DNA of 64,000 nt, taken from NCBI GenBank assembly GCA_945285915.1, contig CALYQL010000004.1, positions 62,001 through 126,000 on the forward strand. Reading direction: 5' to 3'. Made by a program: the position numbers and the translations under genes. Numbering within the stretch: the stretch's first letter is position 1; every line of letters begins with the position of its first letter. Under the pieces are notes generated by a model that was not told the DNA's origin, did no database searches, and was given only the letters and a program-made list of their open reading frames with translations. Shown in pieces: positions 9,279 through 18,168 of the stretch. The stretch comes from an uncultured Bartonella sp. (GTDB taxonomy: Bacteria > Pseudomonadota > Alphaproteobacteria > Rhizobiales > Rhizobiaceae).

Positions 9279-9899
9279 CTAGATGTAGCATTGTTTCAAT
9301 TTCATGACAGCATTTGCCAATTTTTCATCGACAATGTGAAGATATTGCCGCCAATCCATTGCGTGTTGCAACTCCTTTTGACCATCTGATATTCCTCTTA
9401 AACCGAATAAAGGAACACTAAAGTTTTGGCATGCACGCAAAACGGCATATGTTTCCATATCGACCATATCGGCTTCAACAGCGTTATATGCTTTGCCCGA
9501 CACAACATTTGCGCCAGTCGACAAAGTAGCTGATGGAAAATCAGCTATCAATTGCGGCATCGACAAAGTGGCTGGTAAATCCAAAAAGGGAGTAACCCCC
9601 TTTTCAACACCCAATGCACTGGCATCCATATCGCGCCAGCTAACAGAAGAAACCTGATATACTTCTGTTTGTACCAGCTTTTGAGAACCGGCAGATCCTA
9701 ATGACACGACAAGATCTGGCAATGTTCCATTGTTTTTGAGTGTCGAAAGTGTTTGCGTGGTATTAATGGCCGCTTCAACAGGCCCAATACCGATGAAAAC
9801 TGGTTTGAACAGGTCACGGAGGTGGTCACCATATTCAAGCTCTGCTGCCATTAAAAATAAAACAGATTTTTTATCCCATTGTGTCAGCATCAATGACAT
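9279..9899 (-). CDS. mtn: 5'-methylthioadenosine/S-adenosylhomocysteine nucleosidase
   Basis: A 206-residue PNP/UDP-family nucleosidase that cleaves methylthioadenosine and S-adenosylhomocysteine to adenine and the thioribose. Conserved features include the N-terminal MAAELEYG segment (E20/E22), the GIGPVEAAINTT loop, SLGSAG, the substrate-binding DMET (E149) and the catalytic Asp in RGISDG (D172). It is slightly short for the family (about 230). It overlaps the 3' end of rsmB by 10 bases, and an internal ATG (codon 4) forms a TGATG overlap with the rsmB stop, so translation is likely coupled. It would recycle the by-products of SAM-dependent reactions such as that of its upstream partner. 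Confidence 0.85.
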   Translation of the reverse strand: MSLMLTQWDKKSVLFLMAAELEYGDHLRDLFKPVFIGIGPVEAAINTTQTLSTLKNNGTLPDLVVSLGSAGSQKLVQTEVYQVSSVSWRDMDASALGVEKGVTPFLDLPATLSMPQLIADFPSATLSTGANVVSGKAYNAVEADMVDMETYAVLRACQNFSVPLFGLRGISDGQKELQHAMDWRQYLHIVDEKLANAVMKLKQCYI

Positions 9900-11176
9900 T
9901 TCTCCATTACAGAAATGAAAAATCCATCTGTGTTTGTGCTAGCCGGAGATAATACCAAACCATGACGAGAAAATACCGGCGATGGTGCTTGTGAACTAAA
10001 ATGTTCTGCCCACAATGCTTTCATATCTATTTCGCGAAATTGCGGGTTCATTTGTAAAAATGTTGCAACTTGCTGGTCATTTTCGCCAGAAAATAATGAA
10101 CAAGTGATGTAAACTAGATGACCGCCTGTTTTTAGATACGGTATTGTTGCATTCAAAACATTTTTTTGTTCCGTTATGCGGCGCTCAAGCTGGCTTTCTG
10201 TCAATCGCCATTTAGCATCAGGCCTGCGCCGCCATGTACCTGTGCCGGTACATGGTGCGTCCAACAAAACGATATCCATTTGTCCTTCAAGGGGCTTCAA
10301 CTCATCCAAATAGGCGTGGGGTTGAACATTGCGCACCCCTGCACGGCGCAACCTTTCAAATATCGGAGAAAGGCGTGCTTTTTCCGCATCGTAACAATGA
10401 ATTTGCCCACGATTTTCCATAGCGGCTGCTAAAGCCAATGTTTTGCCGCCTGCTCCAGCACAATAGTCCAAAACCTGCATTCCTGCTTTTGCGTTGGTCA
10501 ACGCCGCAACGATTTGTGAACCGAGATCTTGAACTTCAAAAAGACCTTTTTGAAAGGCTGGTTCAGCTTGCACATTTGGGTGCCGCCCCAATTTTTCAAT
10601 TGGCGCAATGCGTAACGCACCTGAGAACCAAGGAATCGACTTTATTTTTGTTGCCTGAAGTTCACGTTGAACCTTCTCAACATTAGCTTTTAATAGGTTT
10701 ACACGTAAATCCAAAGGTGGACGCGCCGAAAGCCCGACAGCTTCTTGTACCCATCTATCACCAAACAGATTTTGAAAATGGCTTACACACCACTGCGGAA
10801 TGTCGGCTTGAATAAAATCTGGCGCAGAAGTGACGCCTCTTGTTAGCCAATTCTTGCGTCGATCAGCATTGAGTGGTTCTGGCGCAAATTTGTCACCTGA
10901 CAAGTTGCTATCAAGTTCTTCCAATGACATTTCACCAGCTGTCAATAAAGCACCAAACGCGGCGTCATGCATATCATCACTATCCATGCGCCATTCGAGC
11001 GACGAACGTTGCCGCAACACATCATATACGATGTTTCCAATCGCTGCACGGTCGCCTGCGCCGGCGAACCGATGGGAAAGCCCCCAGTCCTTCAACGCTT
11101 CTGCCGCCGGACGCTTCCTCGACTTTATATCTTGTAAAACTTCAATTGCAGCCTGTAGCCGCCCACCCAGTCGCAT
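9890..11176 (-). CDS. rsmB: 16S rRNA (cytosine-C5)-methyltransferase RsmB-like
   Basis: A 428-residue RNA m5C methyltransferase of the NOL1/NOP2/Sun family. The SAM-binding motif DYCAGAGGK is at 237-245. The two catalytic-site cysteines are C309 in DAPCTGTGTWRRRPD (motif IV) and C359 in VYITCSLF (motif VI). The N-terminal part (about 1-110, ending near the ADRRKNWLTRG segment) is the NusB-like RNA-binding region found in alphaproteobacterial RsmB proteins. It modifies 16S rRNA, by homology. It overlaps mtn by 10 bases and is probably co-transcribed with it. The MRLGGRLQAAIEVL start is typical of the family. Confidence 0.88.
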   Translation of the reverse strand: MRLGGRLQAAIEVLQDIKSRKRPAAEALKDWGLSHRFAGAGDRAAIGNIVYDVLRQRSSLEWRMDSDDMHDAAFGALLTAGEMSLEELDSNLSGDKFAPEPLNADRRKNWLTRGVTSAPDFIQADIPQWCVSHFQNLFGDRWVQEAVGLSARPPLDLRVNLLKANVEKVQRELQATKIKSIPWFSGALRIAPIEKLGRHPNVQAEPAFQKGLFEVQDLGSQIVAALTNAKAGMQVLDYCAGAGGKTLALAAAMENRGQIHCYDAEKARLSPIFERLRRAGVRNVQPHAYLDELKPLEGQMDIVLLDAPCTGTGTWRRRPDAKWRLTESQLERRITEQKNVLNATIPYLKTGGHLVYITCSLFSGENDQQVATFLQMNPQFREIDMKALWAEHFSSQAPSPVFSRHGLVLSPASTNTDGFFISVMEKCH

Positions 11177-11352
11177 TTTTTATTCCCGATTTCGCATTCC
11201 AATTGAGGCATAGCCGAAATTACACCAAAGTAAAACCTTTCAGTATAAAAAATGCCCTTTAGTTGTTTCCCGACAATAGGATTTACTCCAATGTCACCAT
11301 TTATAGCATAGTGACATATGCAATTTCAAAGGTTACCCAATATCGAAACAGT

Positions 11353-11808
11353 CTATTCGCCTTTTTCGACCTTGAACGCCCCATCATAAAAGTCGATGAT
11401 TTTAACAATTGTACCTATTGGCAAATCTGGCCCTTGAACACGCCATATTGTATCATCAATACGGATATGCCCTTGCCCATTTACAATTGGTTCGTGCAGC
11501 TTGGTTGAGCGACCAACCATTTGGGTCGTCCGCAAGTTCAATAAAGGCTGATCCGTTTCTTTATCGCGTCTGAAAAAAATTCTCGCGATAACAACCAGAA
11601 TGATTGAAAACAGCAAAAATACAACGATTTGTGTTTCCCAAAGTGCAAAAGCACTCCATTTTACACAGAACGCAGTCAAAGCGGTAAGCAAGGCTCCGCA
11701 TCCAAACCACATGATATAGACGCCGGGAATTAGGAGCTCGAGTAATAGCAAGATAATGCCCAGAATTACCCAATTCCATATTCCTAATGTTTCAATAAAT
11801 AATTCCAT
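11353..11808 (-). CDS. NfeD-family membrane protein
   Basis: About 151 residues from the second in-frame ATG (MELFIETLGIWNW), chosen because GGA lies 8 bases before it and because the 14-residue extension at 11850 is not family-like. Two to three membrane helices (about residues 10-80) are followed by an arginine-rich linker and a C-terminal OB-fold (MVGRSTKLHEPIVNGQG...RVQGPDLPIGTIV). Short NfeD proteins work with stomatin/SPFH proteins at membrane microdomains, and the SPFH gene lies directly upstream, 79 bases away in the same direction. That pairing is the classical nfeD-stomatin operon. The exact role is not established. Confidence 0.85.
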   Translation of the reverse strand: MELFIETLGIWNWVILGIILLLLELLIPGVYIMWFGCGALLTALTAFCVKWSAFALWETQIVVFLLFSIILVVIARIFFRRDKETDQPLLNLRTTQMVGRSTKLHEPIVNGQGHIRIDDTIWRVQGPDLPIGTIVKIIDFYDGAFKVEKGE

Positions 11809-11887
11809 CGGCGTTCCATCAAAACAACTGTGCGGTAACTCGCATAGCACTTATCTGTGTTTACCTAACACATTCCATGCGTAATAT

Positions 11888-12826
11888 TTAAGAATTGCGC
11901 TTCTTAGGCGTTTCCGAATTAAAGACTTCTTTTGCTATTGCACCTATTCCACCAAGAGACCCAATGAGCGATGACGCTTCCATAGGCATGAGAACAATTT
12001 TTTGATTATTGGCTGTACCGATAGAAGCCAAAGCCTCGGTATATTTTTGCGCAACAAAGTAATTGATTGCCTGAACGTCACCCTTGGCAATTGCTTCTGA
12101 AACCAAAAGCGTTGCTTTTGCTTCAGCCTCGGCTAAACGTTCACGGGCTTCAGCCTCGCGATAGGCGGACTCTCGTTTACCTTCTGCTTCGAGAATTTGT
12201 GCCTGTTTAAAACCTTCTGCCCGTAAAATATTGGCATTACGGTCACCTTCTGCTTCCAGTACCTGCGCGCGTTTGTCGCGTTCGGCTTTCATCTGCCGTG
12301 CCATTGCATCAACAAGATCGCGCGGTGGGCGAATATCCTTGATTTCAATACGGGTCATTTTTAAACCCCATGGGTGCGCCGCTTCATCAACAACATGTAA
12401 CAGACGTTCATTGATAACATTACGGTTGGACAAAAGCTCATCAAGATCCATGGAGCCAACAACCGTACGGATATTGGTCATATTGAGGTTCATGACCGCA
12501 TAGTCCAGATTTGTAATTTGATAGGCTGATTGTGCAGCGTTAAGCACCTGAAAAAATGCCACAGCATCAACCGATACAGTTGCATTATCGCGCGTGATAA
12601 CTTCTTGCGTGGGGATATCCAGCACCTGCTCCTTCATATTGACACGCGAGCCAACTGTATCAATAAAAGGAACAATCAAATTTAGTCCAGGCATTAATGT
12701 CCGTGTGTAACGACCAAATCGCTCAACCGTATATTGATAGCCCTGAGGTACCTGTTTAATACCACCGAGAAAACAGAATATCACCAATACAACCAAGAGT
12801 ATTAATGCGATGTGTAAGCCGGTCAT
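11888..12826 (-). CDS. qmcA: SPFH/Band 7 (stomatin-like, QmcA-type) membrane protein
   Basis: A 312-residue protein with an N-terminal membrane helix (about 4-22), an SPFH/PHB domain (about 24-190, with VPQGYQYTVERFGRYTRTL, GLNLIVPFID and DIPTQEVITRDN motifs) and a long charged coiled coil built from repeats such as LEAEGDRNANILRAEG and QILEAEGKRESAY. This is the slipin/QmcA plan rather than HflC, since HflK is absent. It forms large oligomeric rings in the inner membrane and pairs with the NfeD protein encoded downstream. A perfect 17-bp direct repeat lies just upstream of its start. Confidence 0.88.
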   Translation of the reverse strand: MTGLHIALILLVVLVIFCFLGGIKQVPQGYQYTVERFGRYTRTLMPGLNLIVPFIDTVGSRVNMKEQVLDIPTQEVITRDNATVSVDAVAFFQVLNAAQSAYQITNLDYAVMNLNMTNIRTVVGSMDLDELLSNRNVINERLLHVVDEAAHPWGLKMTRIEIKDIRPPRDLVDAMARQMKAERDKRAQVLEAEGDRNANILRAEGFKQAQILEAEGKRESAYREAEARERLAEAEAKATLLVSEAIAKGDVQAINYFVAQKYTEALASIGTANNQKIVLMPMEASSLIGSLGGIGAIAKEVFNSETPKKRNS

Positions 12827-12923
12827 GCAGTCTCTCCCTACATTTTATCGTATTTAGGAAAGATCTGACACAGCACGCAATTAATAAAAAGCCCATTTTT
12901 ATTAATCTGAGTTTTTTCACCAA

Positions 12924-12959
12924 CTTTAATAATAGATTTGGGCTTTAATAATAGATTTG
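12924..12959. repeat. Two-copy direct repeat, 19-bp period
   Basis: CTTTAATAATAGATTTG occurs at 12924-12940 and again at 12943-12959 with no mismatch. It lies between the hemH stop and the qmcA start, so it sits in the likely promoter region of qmcA. Confidence 0.9.
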
Positions 12960-12996
12960 CACGTTTTTCAAAGGTAGAAACAGTAATAATACTGTT

Positions 12997-13992
12997 TCAA
13001 ATCCACCCTTGAAGTTCTTTACGAACCAACGTTTCTATAACCCGCATACCATCTTCGCTATCATTCAGGCATGGGATATGAGCAAAATTTTGCCCACCAT
13101 TATCCAGAAATGTTTTTGCAGCTTCGTGTCCCATTTCATCGACTGTTTCAAGGCAATCAGCTACAAAGCCCGGATTGAATACAGCAACAGATTTAATACC
13201 TTCTTTTGCCAATGCTTCAACCGTATGGTCGGTATAGGGTTGCAACCATTCCTCAGGTCCAAAACGTGACTGGAAAGTCATTAACAATTTGTCCTTATCC
13301 ATGCCAAGCCGGTTGCGCAAAGCATCTGTCGTACGTTGACACTCAACAGGGTAAGGATCACCACGTTGCACATAGGATTGCGGAACGCCATGATATGATG
13401 CAATAATTTTTTCTGGCACAAAAGACAGTTGTGCTAAATGTTTTTCAACGGATTTTGCCAAGGCATCAATATAGACAGGGTCATCGCAATAAGGCGGTAC
13501 CGAACGGATAGCCGGTACGGTACGGCGTTTTTTAAGACAATCAAAAACCGCATCGAGAACAGTGGCAGTGGTTGTTGCTGAATATTGCGGATAAAGTGGA
13601 AAAACCAAAACCCTATCACAGCCCGCATCAACCATGCGATTTAGCACTTTTTCGACAGATGGCTGGCCATAACGCATCGCCCAATCAACTTCCACACCGT
13701 TTTCCCGTAAAACCGGCGCAAGTTTTTCAGCCTGAGCACGCGTATATGTTCTTAAAGGTGATTCATTTTTTTCATTATTCCAGATACGTTTGTATAACGC
13801 GCCGGACTTTTTTGGCCTGACATTAAGAACAATGCCATACAAAATAGGATACCATAAAAGGCGTGGCCACTCGATAACACGACGATCTGAAAGAAACTCA
13901 CGCAAATAGTTGCGGACATTCTTTGCGTCTGTTCCCTCAGGTGTTCCGAGATTTATAAGAAGAACACCAACCTTATTTTCACGTTTTTCCAT
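12997..13992 (-). CDS. hemH: Ferrochelatase
   Basis: A 331-residue ferrochelatase that inserts Fe2+ into protoporphyrin IX, the last step of haem synthesis. Family signatures are GVLLINLGTPEG at the N-terminus, the VYPQYSATTTATV-like segment (here FPLYPQYSATTTATV), the catalytic His in IIASYHGVPQSYVQRGDPY and the acidic face NPGFVADCLETVDEM. Length is normal for the alphaproteobacterial type. It starts 9 bases after the omp10 stop, so the two form an operon, as expected for Brucella relatives. No iron-responsive promoter could be assigned. Confidence 0.95.
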   Translation of the reverse strand: MEKRENKVGVLLINLGTPEGTDAKNVRNYLREFLSDRRVIEWPRLLWYPILYGIVLNVRPKKSGALYKRIWNNEKNESPLRTYTRAQAEKLAPVLRENGVEVDWAMRYGQPSVEKVLNRMVDAGCDRVLVFPLYPQYSATTTATVLDAVFDCLKKRRTVPAIRSVPPYCDDPVYIDALAKSVEKHLAQLSFVPEKIIASYHGVPQSYVQRGDPYPVECQRTTDALRNRLGMDKDKLLMTFQSRFGPEEWLQPYTDHTVEALAKEGIKSVAVFNPGFVADCLETVDEMGHEAAKTFLDNGGQNFAHIPCLNDSEDGMRVIETLVRKELQGWI

Positions 13993-14001
13993 TGGCTTGG
14001 A

Positions 14002-14376
14002 CTATACACGTCTATTCAAATAAAACTGCGAACCTGTACTGGATGTACAAAGAAGCTGCATGGAATTGTTAGAAATAGCACAATTTACTCGTGACACGGT
14101 ACCACGAACAATAGAACGCATTTCAATTTCAACCAATTGCGGATTGCGGAACTTATAATTTCCTTCCGACAATTTTTCTTTTGTATCAGATGAACGCGTT
14201 TCAAAAATACCGTTACGAAATGACGAAACGATGCCATTTTTATCTTCCCATTGTCCATCAATACCCGTAGGGATGTTTTGTACAGACGGGCGCTGCCCAT
14301 AGTTTTGCGAAAGATTACAGGCTGACAATGAAAAAGCCATGACAGCAAGACAAAATGTAGGTGCAAGACGTTTCAT
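14002..14376 (-). CDS. omp10: Outer membrane lipoprotein Omp10 homologue
   Basis: A 124-residue lipoprotein from the ATG at 14376, chosen because GGAG sits 8 bases before it and the signal peptide begins there; a 30-residue upstream extension is unlikely. The signal sequence ends in the lipobox LSAC (cysteine near residue 20). The mature part closely follows Brucella Omp10: NIPTGIDGQWEDKNG, FETRSSDT.EKLSEGNY, QLVEIEMRSIVRGT.S.VNCA and a two-cysteine C-terminal half. Omp10 is a surface-exposed antigen of Brucella with a role in membrane integrity and virulence; that role is taken from the family. It forms an operon with hemH. Confidence 0.88.
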   Translation of the reverse strand: MKRLAPTFCLAVMAFSLSACNLSQNYGQRPSVQNIPTGIDGQWEDKNGIVSSFRNGIFETRSSDTKEKLSEGNYKFRNPQLVEIEMRSIVRGTVSRVNCAISNNSMQLLCTSSTGSQFYLNRRV

Positions 14377-14640
14377 AAGGCATACTCCATTGTACCGCAA
14401 ACAGCCAAAAAGATAATTATTTTGCGCCATTATCAATATGGTTCTTTTAACGGAAATCAACGCCAAAGCAATTTTTTTTAAAAAAAATCTGTTTTATGTT
14501 GCATGTAATCACCATATTGGTACAGTTAAGTATCGAAGTAAGCGGGTCGGGATACTTCATTAAGTTTGCAACCAAATTTCGAGCTGAGCGTTTTTCTCGC
14601 ATGATATGCGTTCATCCTCGCAATGGAGATTAGTTAAACA

Positions 14641-16053
14641 ATGATGGGTCCAATACTGGTAGCAGCAGAAGACTTTGGAAAAAGAGCTGGTGTTTCATCC
14701 ATGCTTCGGGCACTTGGATACCGTGTGATTGAAGCTGAAAATGGGCTACGTGCTCTGGATTTATTACGCCGACGTAGAAATATTTCTTTTGCGTTGGTTG
14801 ATCTGACGATGAGTGACCTAGGCGGCAATGATCTTGTTTCAACAATCCGCATCACAGGTTTTGCCGCACCATTGGTGGTTATGGCAGATGTTGAAAATGA
14901 AGAATTACTAAAAGCAAGCCTTAAAGCAGGTGCTGTGGATTATCTTGTATATCCTATCACATCGTTACGTTTAAGCGTGACACTTGGCAATTTATCGTTG
15001 AACAACACACTCGAACGCGAAGTGCATTATATTCGCCGCCAACAAGAAAACCACCTACGTTTTTCAGACCTTTATGCTAATAGCGAATCGATGAAAGAAC
15101 CTTTTGCCTTGGCAAAAGAGGCGGCACTTTCTACCTGTAATCTGCTGATTGAAGGTGAAAAAGGTACCGGTAGAGAAACTCTTGCACGCGTCATTCACCA
15201 TGAGAGTTCCTATTCAAATGGGAAATTCGTCCGTATTCAATGTGTGCCTATTCTCGATCAGGTTCGGGACAATGAAAAATGGAAAACTAAAATACTTCCA
15301 TTGATTAATACCATTCGTTACGGCACACTTTGCTTATGTGAAATTGACCGTCTGGAATTGAACCAACAAGCTCGATGGGTAGAATTTCTTAAAAAACGCA
15401 GCCTGACCGATGACAGCAAACACCCGCGATTCAGATTGATGGCAATTTCAACTTCACCATTAAAAGGGTTGGTTGAAGATGGTCTATTCCTGAAAGAGCT
15501 TTATGACCAACTAAGAGAATATCATGTTGTTCTGCCGGCATTGAGAGAGCGACGTGATGATTTGGAAAACATAGCACAACGGGCAATTGACCATATTGTT
15601 GTTGAAAGTGGACAACCCCATGTTCACGGGCTTGCAGGATCTGCTTTGTCTTTGCTTTTACAACATGATTGGCCAGGCAATGTCAGTGAATTGGACAATG
15701 TGTTATTCCGCGCTGTTTTGTTAAGTACGGGGCCACTGTTAACTATTCGGGATTTTCCTCAGCTCACGGGGAAGCAGTTTAACGATATCAATGAAAACAC
15801 TGAGGTAGAAATAACGGAAGAAAATAGCAAAAATGCAATACCGTTTGTTGATGATAACGGACATGTACGAGCATTTGAAGAACTGGAACGAGAAATCATT
15901 GAAAAATCGGTTGAACATTATAATGGCCGTATGAGCGAAGTTGCTCGACGCCTTGGAATTGGCCGCTCAACCCTTTATCGTAAGCTTGATGAATATCATG
16001 CCGATAACGACCCTACACCGGGGCATTACGAACCCCCAGCGAAAATTGGCTGA
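14641..16053 (+). CDS. NtrC-family response regulator with degenerate receiver and AAA+ domains
   Basis: A 470-residue protein with three domains. The receiver (about 3-120) keeps E10/D11 and the phospho-acceptor D54 but has A82 where Ser/Thr is usual and Y104 in place of the conserved Lys (LVYP instead of LxKP). In the AAA+ domain (about 145-375) the Walker A reads GEKGTGRE (172-179) with R178 replacing Lys, the GAFTGA sigma-54 loop is missing, the Walker B is LCLCEID (230-236, Cys for the usual first Asp), and the sensor II motif is WPGNVSELDN with Ser replacing Arg. The Fis-type helix-turn-helix near the C-terminus (EVARRLGIGRSTLYRKL) is intact. It therefore probably binds DNA but is unlikely to act as a normal sigma-54 ATPase activator. 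No kinase gene is adjacent. A DUF882 gene follows after a terminator. Confidence 0.88.
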   Translation: MMGPILVAAEDFGKRAGVSSMLRALGYRVIEAENGLRALDLLRRRRNISFALVDLTMSDLGGNDLVSTIRITGFAAPLVVMADVENEELLKASLKAGAVDYLVYPITSLRLSVTLGNLSLNNTLEREVHYIRRQQENHLRFSDLYANSESMKEPFALAKEAALSTCNLLIEGEKGTGRETLARVIHHESSYSNGKFVRIQCVPILDQVRDNEKWKTKILPLINTIRYGTLCLCEIDRLELNQQARWVEFLKKRSLTDDSKHPRFRLMAISTSPLKGLVEDGLFLKELYDQLREYHVVLPALRERRDDLENIAQRAIDHIVVESGQPHVHGLAGSALSLLLQHDWPGNVSELDNVLFRAVLLSTGPLLTIRDFPQLTGKQFNDINENTEVEITEENSKNAIPFVDDNGHVRAFEELEREIIEKSVEHYNGRMSEVARRLGIGRSTLYRKLDEYHADNDPTPGHYEPPAKIG

Positions 16054-16080
16054 TAGTTTTAAATAAACTGGCAATTTAGA

Positions 16081-16110
16081 AAGCTCCGCTGTTTCAACGG
16101 GGCTTTTTTT
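16081..16110 (+). terminator. Rho-independent terminator of the NtrC-like gene
   Basis: AAGCTCCG / CGGGGCTT stem (one G.U pair) with a 9-nt loop, followed by seven T, 28 bases after the stop codon. Confidence 0.8.
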
Positions 16111-16166
16111 ATTGCTTAAGCTTAAACGTAATGACAATTATTTATAAATTTTAATAAAAGATATTG

Positions 16167-16174
16167 TTAACCAT
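16167..16174 (+). promoter_or_regulatory. Possible CtrA half-site
   Basis: TTAACCAT matches the CtrA half-site described in Caulobacter and relatives. A second exact copy is at 16289-16296. Both lie upstream of the DUF882 envelope gene. Eight-base matches can arise by chance in AT-rich DNA. Confidence 0.3.
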
Positions 16175-16288
16175 ATCACAAAAAATTCTGTGTGATTTAA
16201 AATTTTTCCTTTTTATGTGTCATTTTTGCCATGGTATGATCATATTTGTTTTGAATAAAAGGCATGTAAGGTTTGTATAAATCAGCTG

Positions 16289-16296
16289 TTAACCAT
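16289..16296 (+). promoter_or_regulatory. Second possible CtrA half-site
   Basis: An exact TTAACCAT about 120 bases upstream of the DUF882 start, repeating the motif at 16167. Confidence 0.3.
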
Positions 16297-16415
16297 TCTG
16301 AATTACACTTTGCTAACTATAAAACTAGTTCAGGTGGTCAACGTCACTATAACAAATACTGTCGGTTAGGTGTTTAACGTTGCACTACACTAAGGGTAAC
16401 AAGCAGGACTTATAA

Positions 16416-18095
16416 ATGGTGTTTGACGGGTTGAAAAAATCGTTATGGACATTCCGCGGTTTGTCATTAGCCATTATGACAATATGTGCCGTTTTGTCGG
16501 TACTATGGTCACCAGTCAACGCGCGTGCTGAAACGCGGTCTCTTAAACTCTATTATGTGCACACTGGTGAAAAAGCGGAAATTGTGTTCAAGCGTGATGG
16601 CCGATATGACCAAGCTGGATTAAAGCGTTTAAATGTATTTTTACGTGACTGGCGTCGCAATGAGCCAACAAATATGGATCCAAGATTGTTTGATCTCATT
16701 TGGACTGTTTACCGTGCCAGTGGATCACGCGAATATATCAATGTTGTTTCGGCATATCGTTCGCCGGCAACAAATAATATGTTGCGTACCCGCTCGCCCA
16801 ATAGTGGCGTTGCAAAAAACAGCCAACACACACTTGGTCACGCGATGGACTTTTATTTGCCAGATGTGAATCTAGCGAAATTACGTGCCATTGGTTTGAA
16901 ACAACAAGTTGGTGGCGTTGGATATTATCCTACATCGGGCTCACCATTTGTTCATATGGATGTTGGAAGTGTGCGCCACTGGCCACGCATGAATCGTAAT
17001 GAACTTATGGCTTTATTTCCTGATGGAAAAACCATGTATATTCCAAGCGATGGTAAGCCTTTACCTGGATATGAACAGGCAAAAGCCGATTGGCTAGCTC
17101 GTCGCGGCGCACCTGTACTTTACGCAAGTGCTACACCAACACAGCAAAAACGCGGATTTTTTGGCTCACTCTTTGGCAGAAAGAACCAGCAGGAAACTGT
17201 AACAGTTGCACAAGCACAACCACAGGCTCCTGCTCAGTTAAGGACAAAAGCACCAGCGCGCGTACAACAGGTTGAAGCTGATGGTGATGAAGATCAACCA
17301 ATGGTCGTAGCACTACCCAAAAAGGGCGCACCATTACCAGAGACTTCGCCGCTTTATCGTAAACCGCAACAGCCTGATGCAGAAGAAGACAAGAACGACA
17401 CTCAAAATGCCCCTGTTATGGCTTATGCCAATGTGCCGGTACCGACATTCAAACCAGGTGGGCTTGCTGCCGATAATGACGAGAATAATGATAAAACCGT
17501 TGAGCTTGCATCTGTTCCTATACCAGGAACAAGGCCTGAGCAGAAAACGGATAGCGATAATGTAGCAGTGGCAATTGCCAAGGCAGATGTGAAAACTGAA
17601 ATGCCGGCAGCCAAGAGCGAAGAGACAGCTAATAAAGTTCCAGGTGATGATCTGACAGCTTTGATACAGGCAAATGAAATTATCGCAGTGCCTGATGATG
17701 ATTATGAAGAAGATGAAGATTATGCTGATGCAGATGATGCACAAACACCTGATAAAGGAATGGTTGCATCTGTTGATAATTCAAAAAATGCGCAGTCAGG
17801 AAATGTGCAAGCTGTAAAAAACACACAACCAGCTGCAATACCACAACCAACAAAAACAACGCCAAAAGCCGATCGTCCTGATGAAGATGATATAGCAAAA
17901 ATTGTTGCCAACAACAAAGCGTCTACTGCGTCTAAAAGTGCATCCAATATAGCACCGGATGAGGAATTACGGAAAGTTCCTAACGTTGTATTTGTCTCTG
18001 GCATTGAGAAAAAGCAGGAAGTTTCCCGTGTTGCGCAACTTAGTGGTAAAGCAATTGATTTTCATGCTGTAACACGCATCAATGAGACATATTAA
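16416..18095 (+). CDS. DUF882 (YcbK-like, M15-type) exported protein with long acidic tail
   Basis: A 559-residue exported protein. Residues 1-38 form a signal sequence (hydrophobic 18-31, cleavage near ARA). Residues about 40-200 are the DUF882/peptidase M15-like domain with the zinc-ligand pattern S-x-H138...H142-x-x-D145 (SQHTLGHAMDFYLP) and H180-x-D182 (FVHMDVG). YcbK-type proteins are thought to act on the peptidoglycan peptide. The remaining 360 residues are low-complexity: Ala/Pro/Gln-rich, with VPVPTFKPGG and PIPGTRPEQK repeat-like motifs and an acidic patch (DDDYEEDEDYADADDAQ). Such tails occur in rhizobial DUF882 proteins and may reach across the periplasm. Its own strong terminator follows. 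Activity is inferred. Confidence 0.85.
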   Translation: MVFDGLKKSLWTFRGLSLAIMTICAVLSVLWSPVNARAETRSLKLYYVHTGEKAEIVFKRDGRYDQAGLKRLNVFLRDWRRNEPTNMDPRLFDLIWTVYRASGSREYINVVSAYRSPATNNMLRTRSPNSGVAKNSQHTLGHAMDFYLPDVNLAKLRAIGLKQQVGGVGYYPTSGSPFVHMDVGSVRHWPRMNRNELMALFPDGKTMYIPSDGKPLPGYEQAKADWLARRGAPVLYASATPTQQKRGFFGSLFGRKNQQETVTVAQAQPQAPAQLRTKAPARVQQVEADGDEDQPMVVALPKKGAPLPETSPLYRKPQQPDAEEDKNDTQNAPVMAYANVPVPTFKPGGLAADNDENNDKTVELASVPIPGTRPEQKTDSDNVAVAIAKADVKTEMPAAKSEETANKVPGDDLTALIQANEIIAVPDDDYEEDEDYADADDAQTPDKGMVASVDNSKNAQSGNVQAVKNTQPAAIPQPTKTTPKADRPDEDDIAKIVANNKASTASKSASNIAPDEELRKVPNVVFVSGIEKKQEVSRVAQLSGKAIDFHAVTRINETY

Positions 18096-18123
18096 ACTGG
18101 TTCTAATAGAACACTTTTGCAAG

Positions 18124-18157
18124 GCCCTTTCCGATCAAAAGGAAAGGGCTTTTTTTA
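18124..18157 (+). terminator. Rho-independent terminator of the DUF882 gene
   Basis: GCCCTTTCC / GGAAAGGGC, a perfect 9-bp stem with an 8-nt loop and a run of seven T. Confidence 0.93.
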
Positions 18158-18168
18158 ATTAATGCATC

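Larger units (their letters stand above)
16054..16415. other. Spacer with terminator and two TTAACCAT motifs
   Basis: About 360 bases between the regulator and the DUF882 gene. It contains the regulator's terminator and two copies of TTAACCAT. No RNA gene is seen. Confidence 0.6.
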
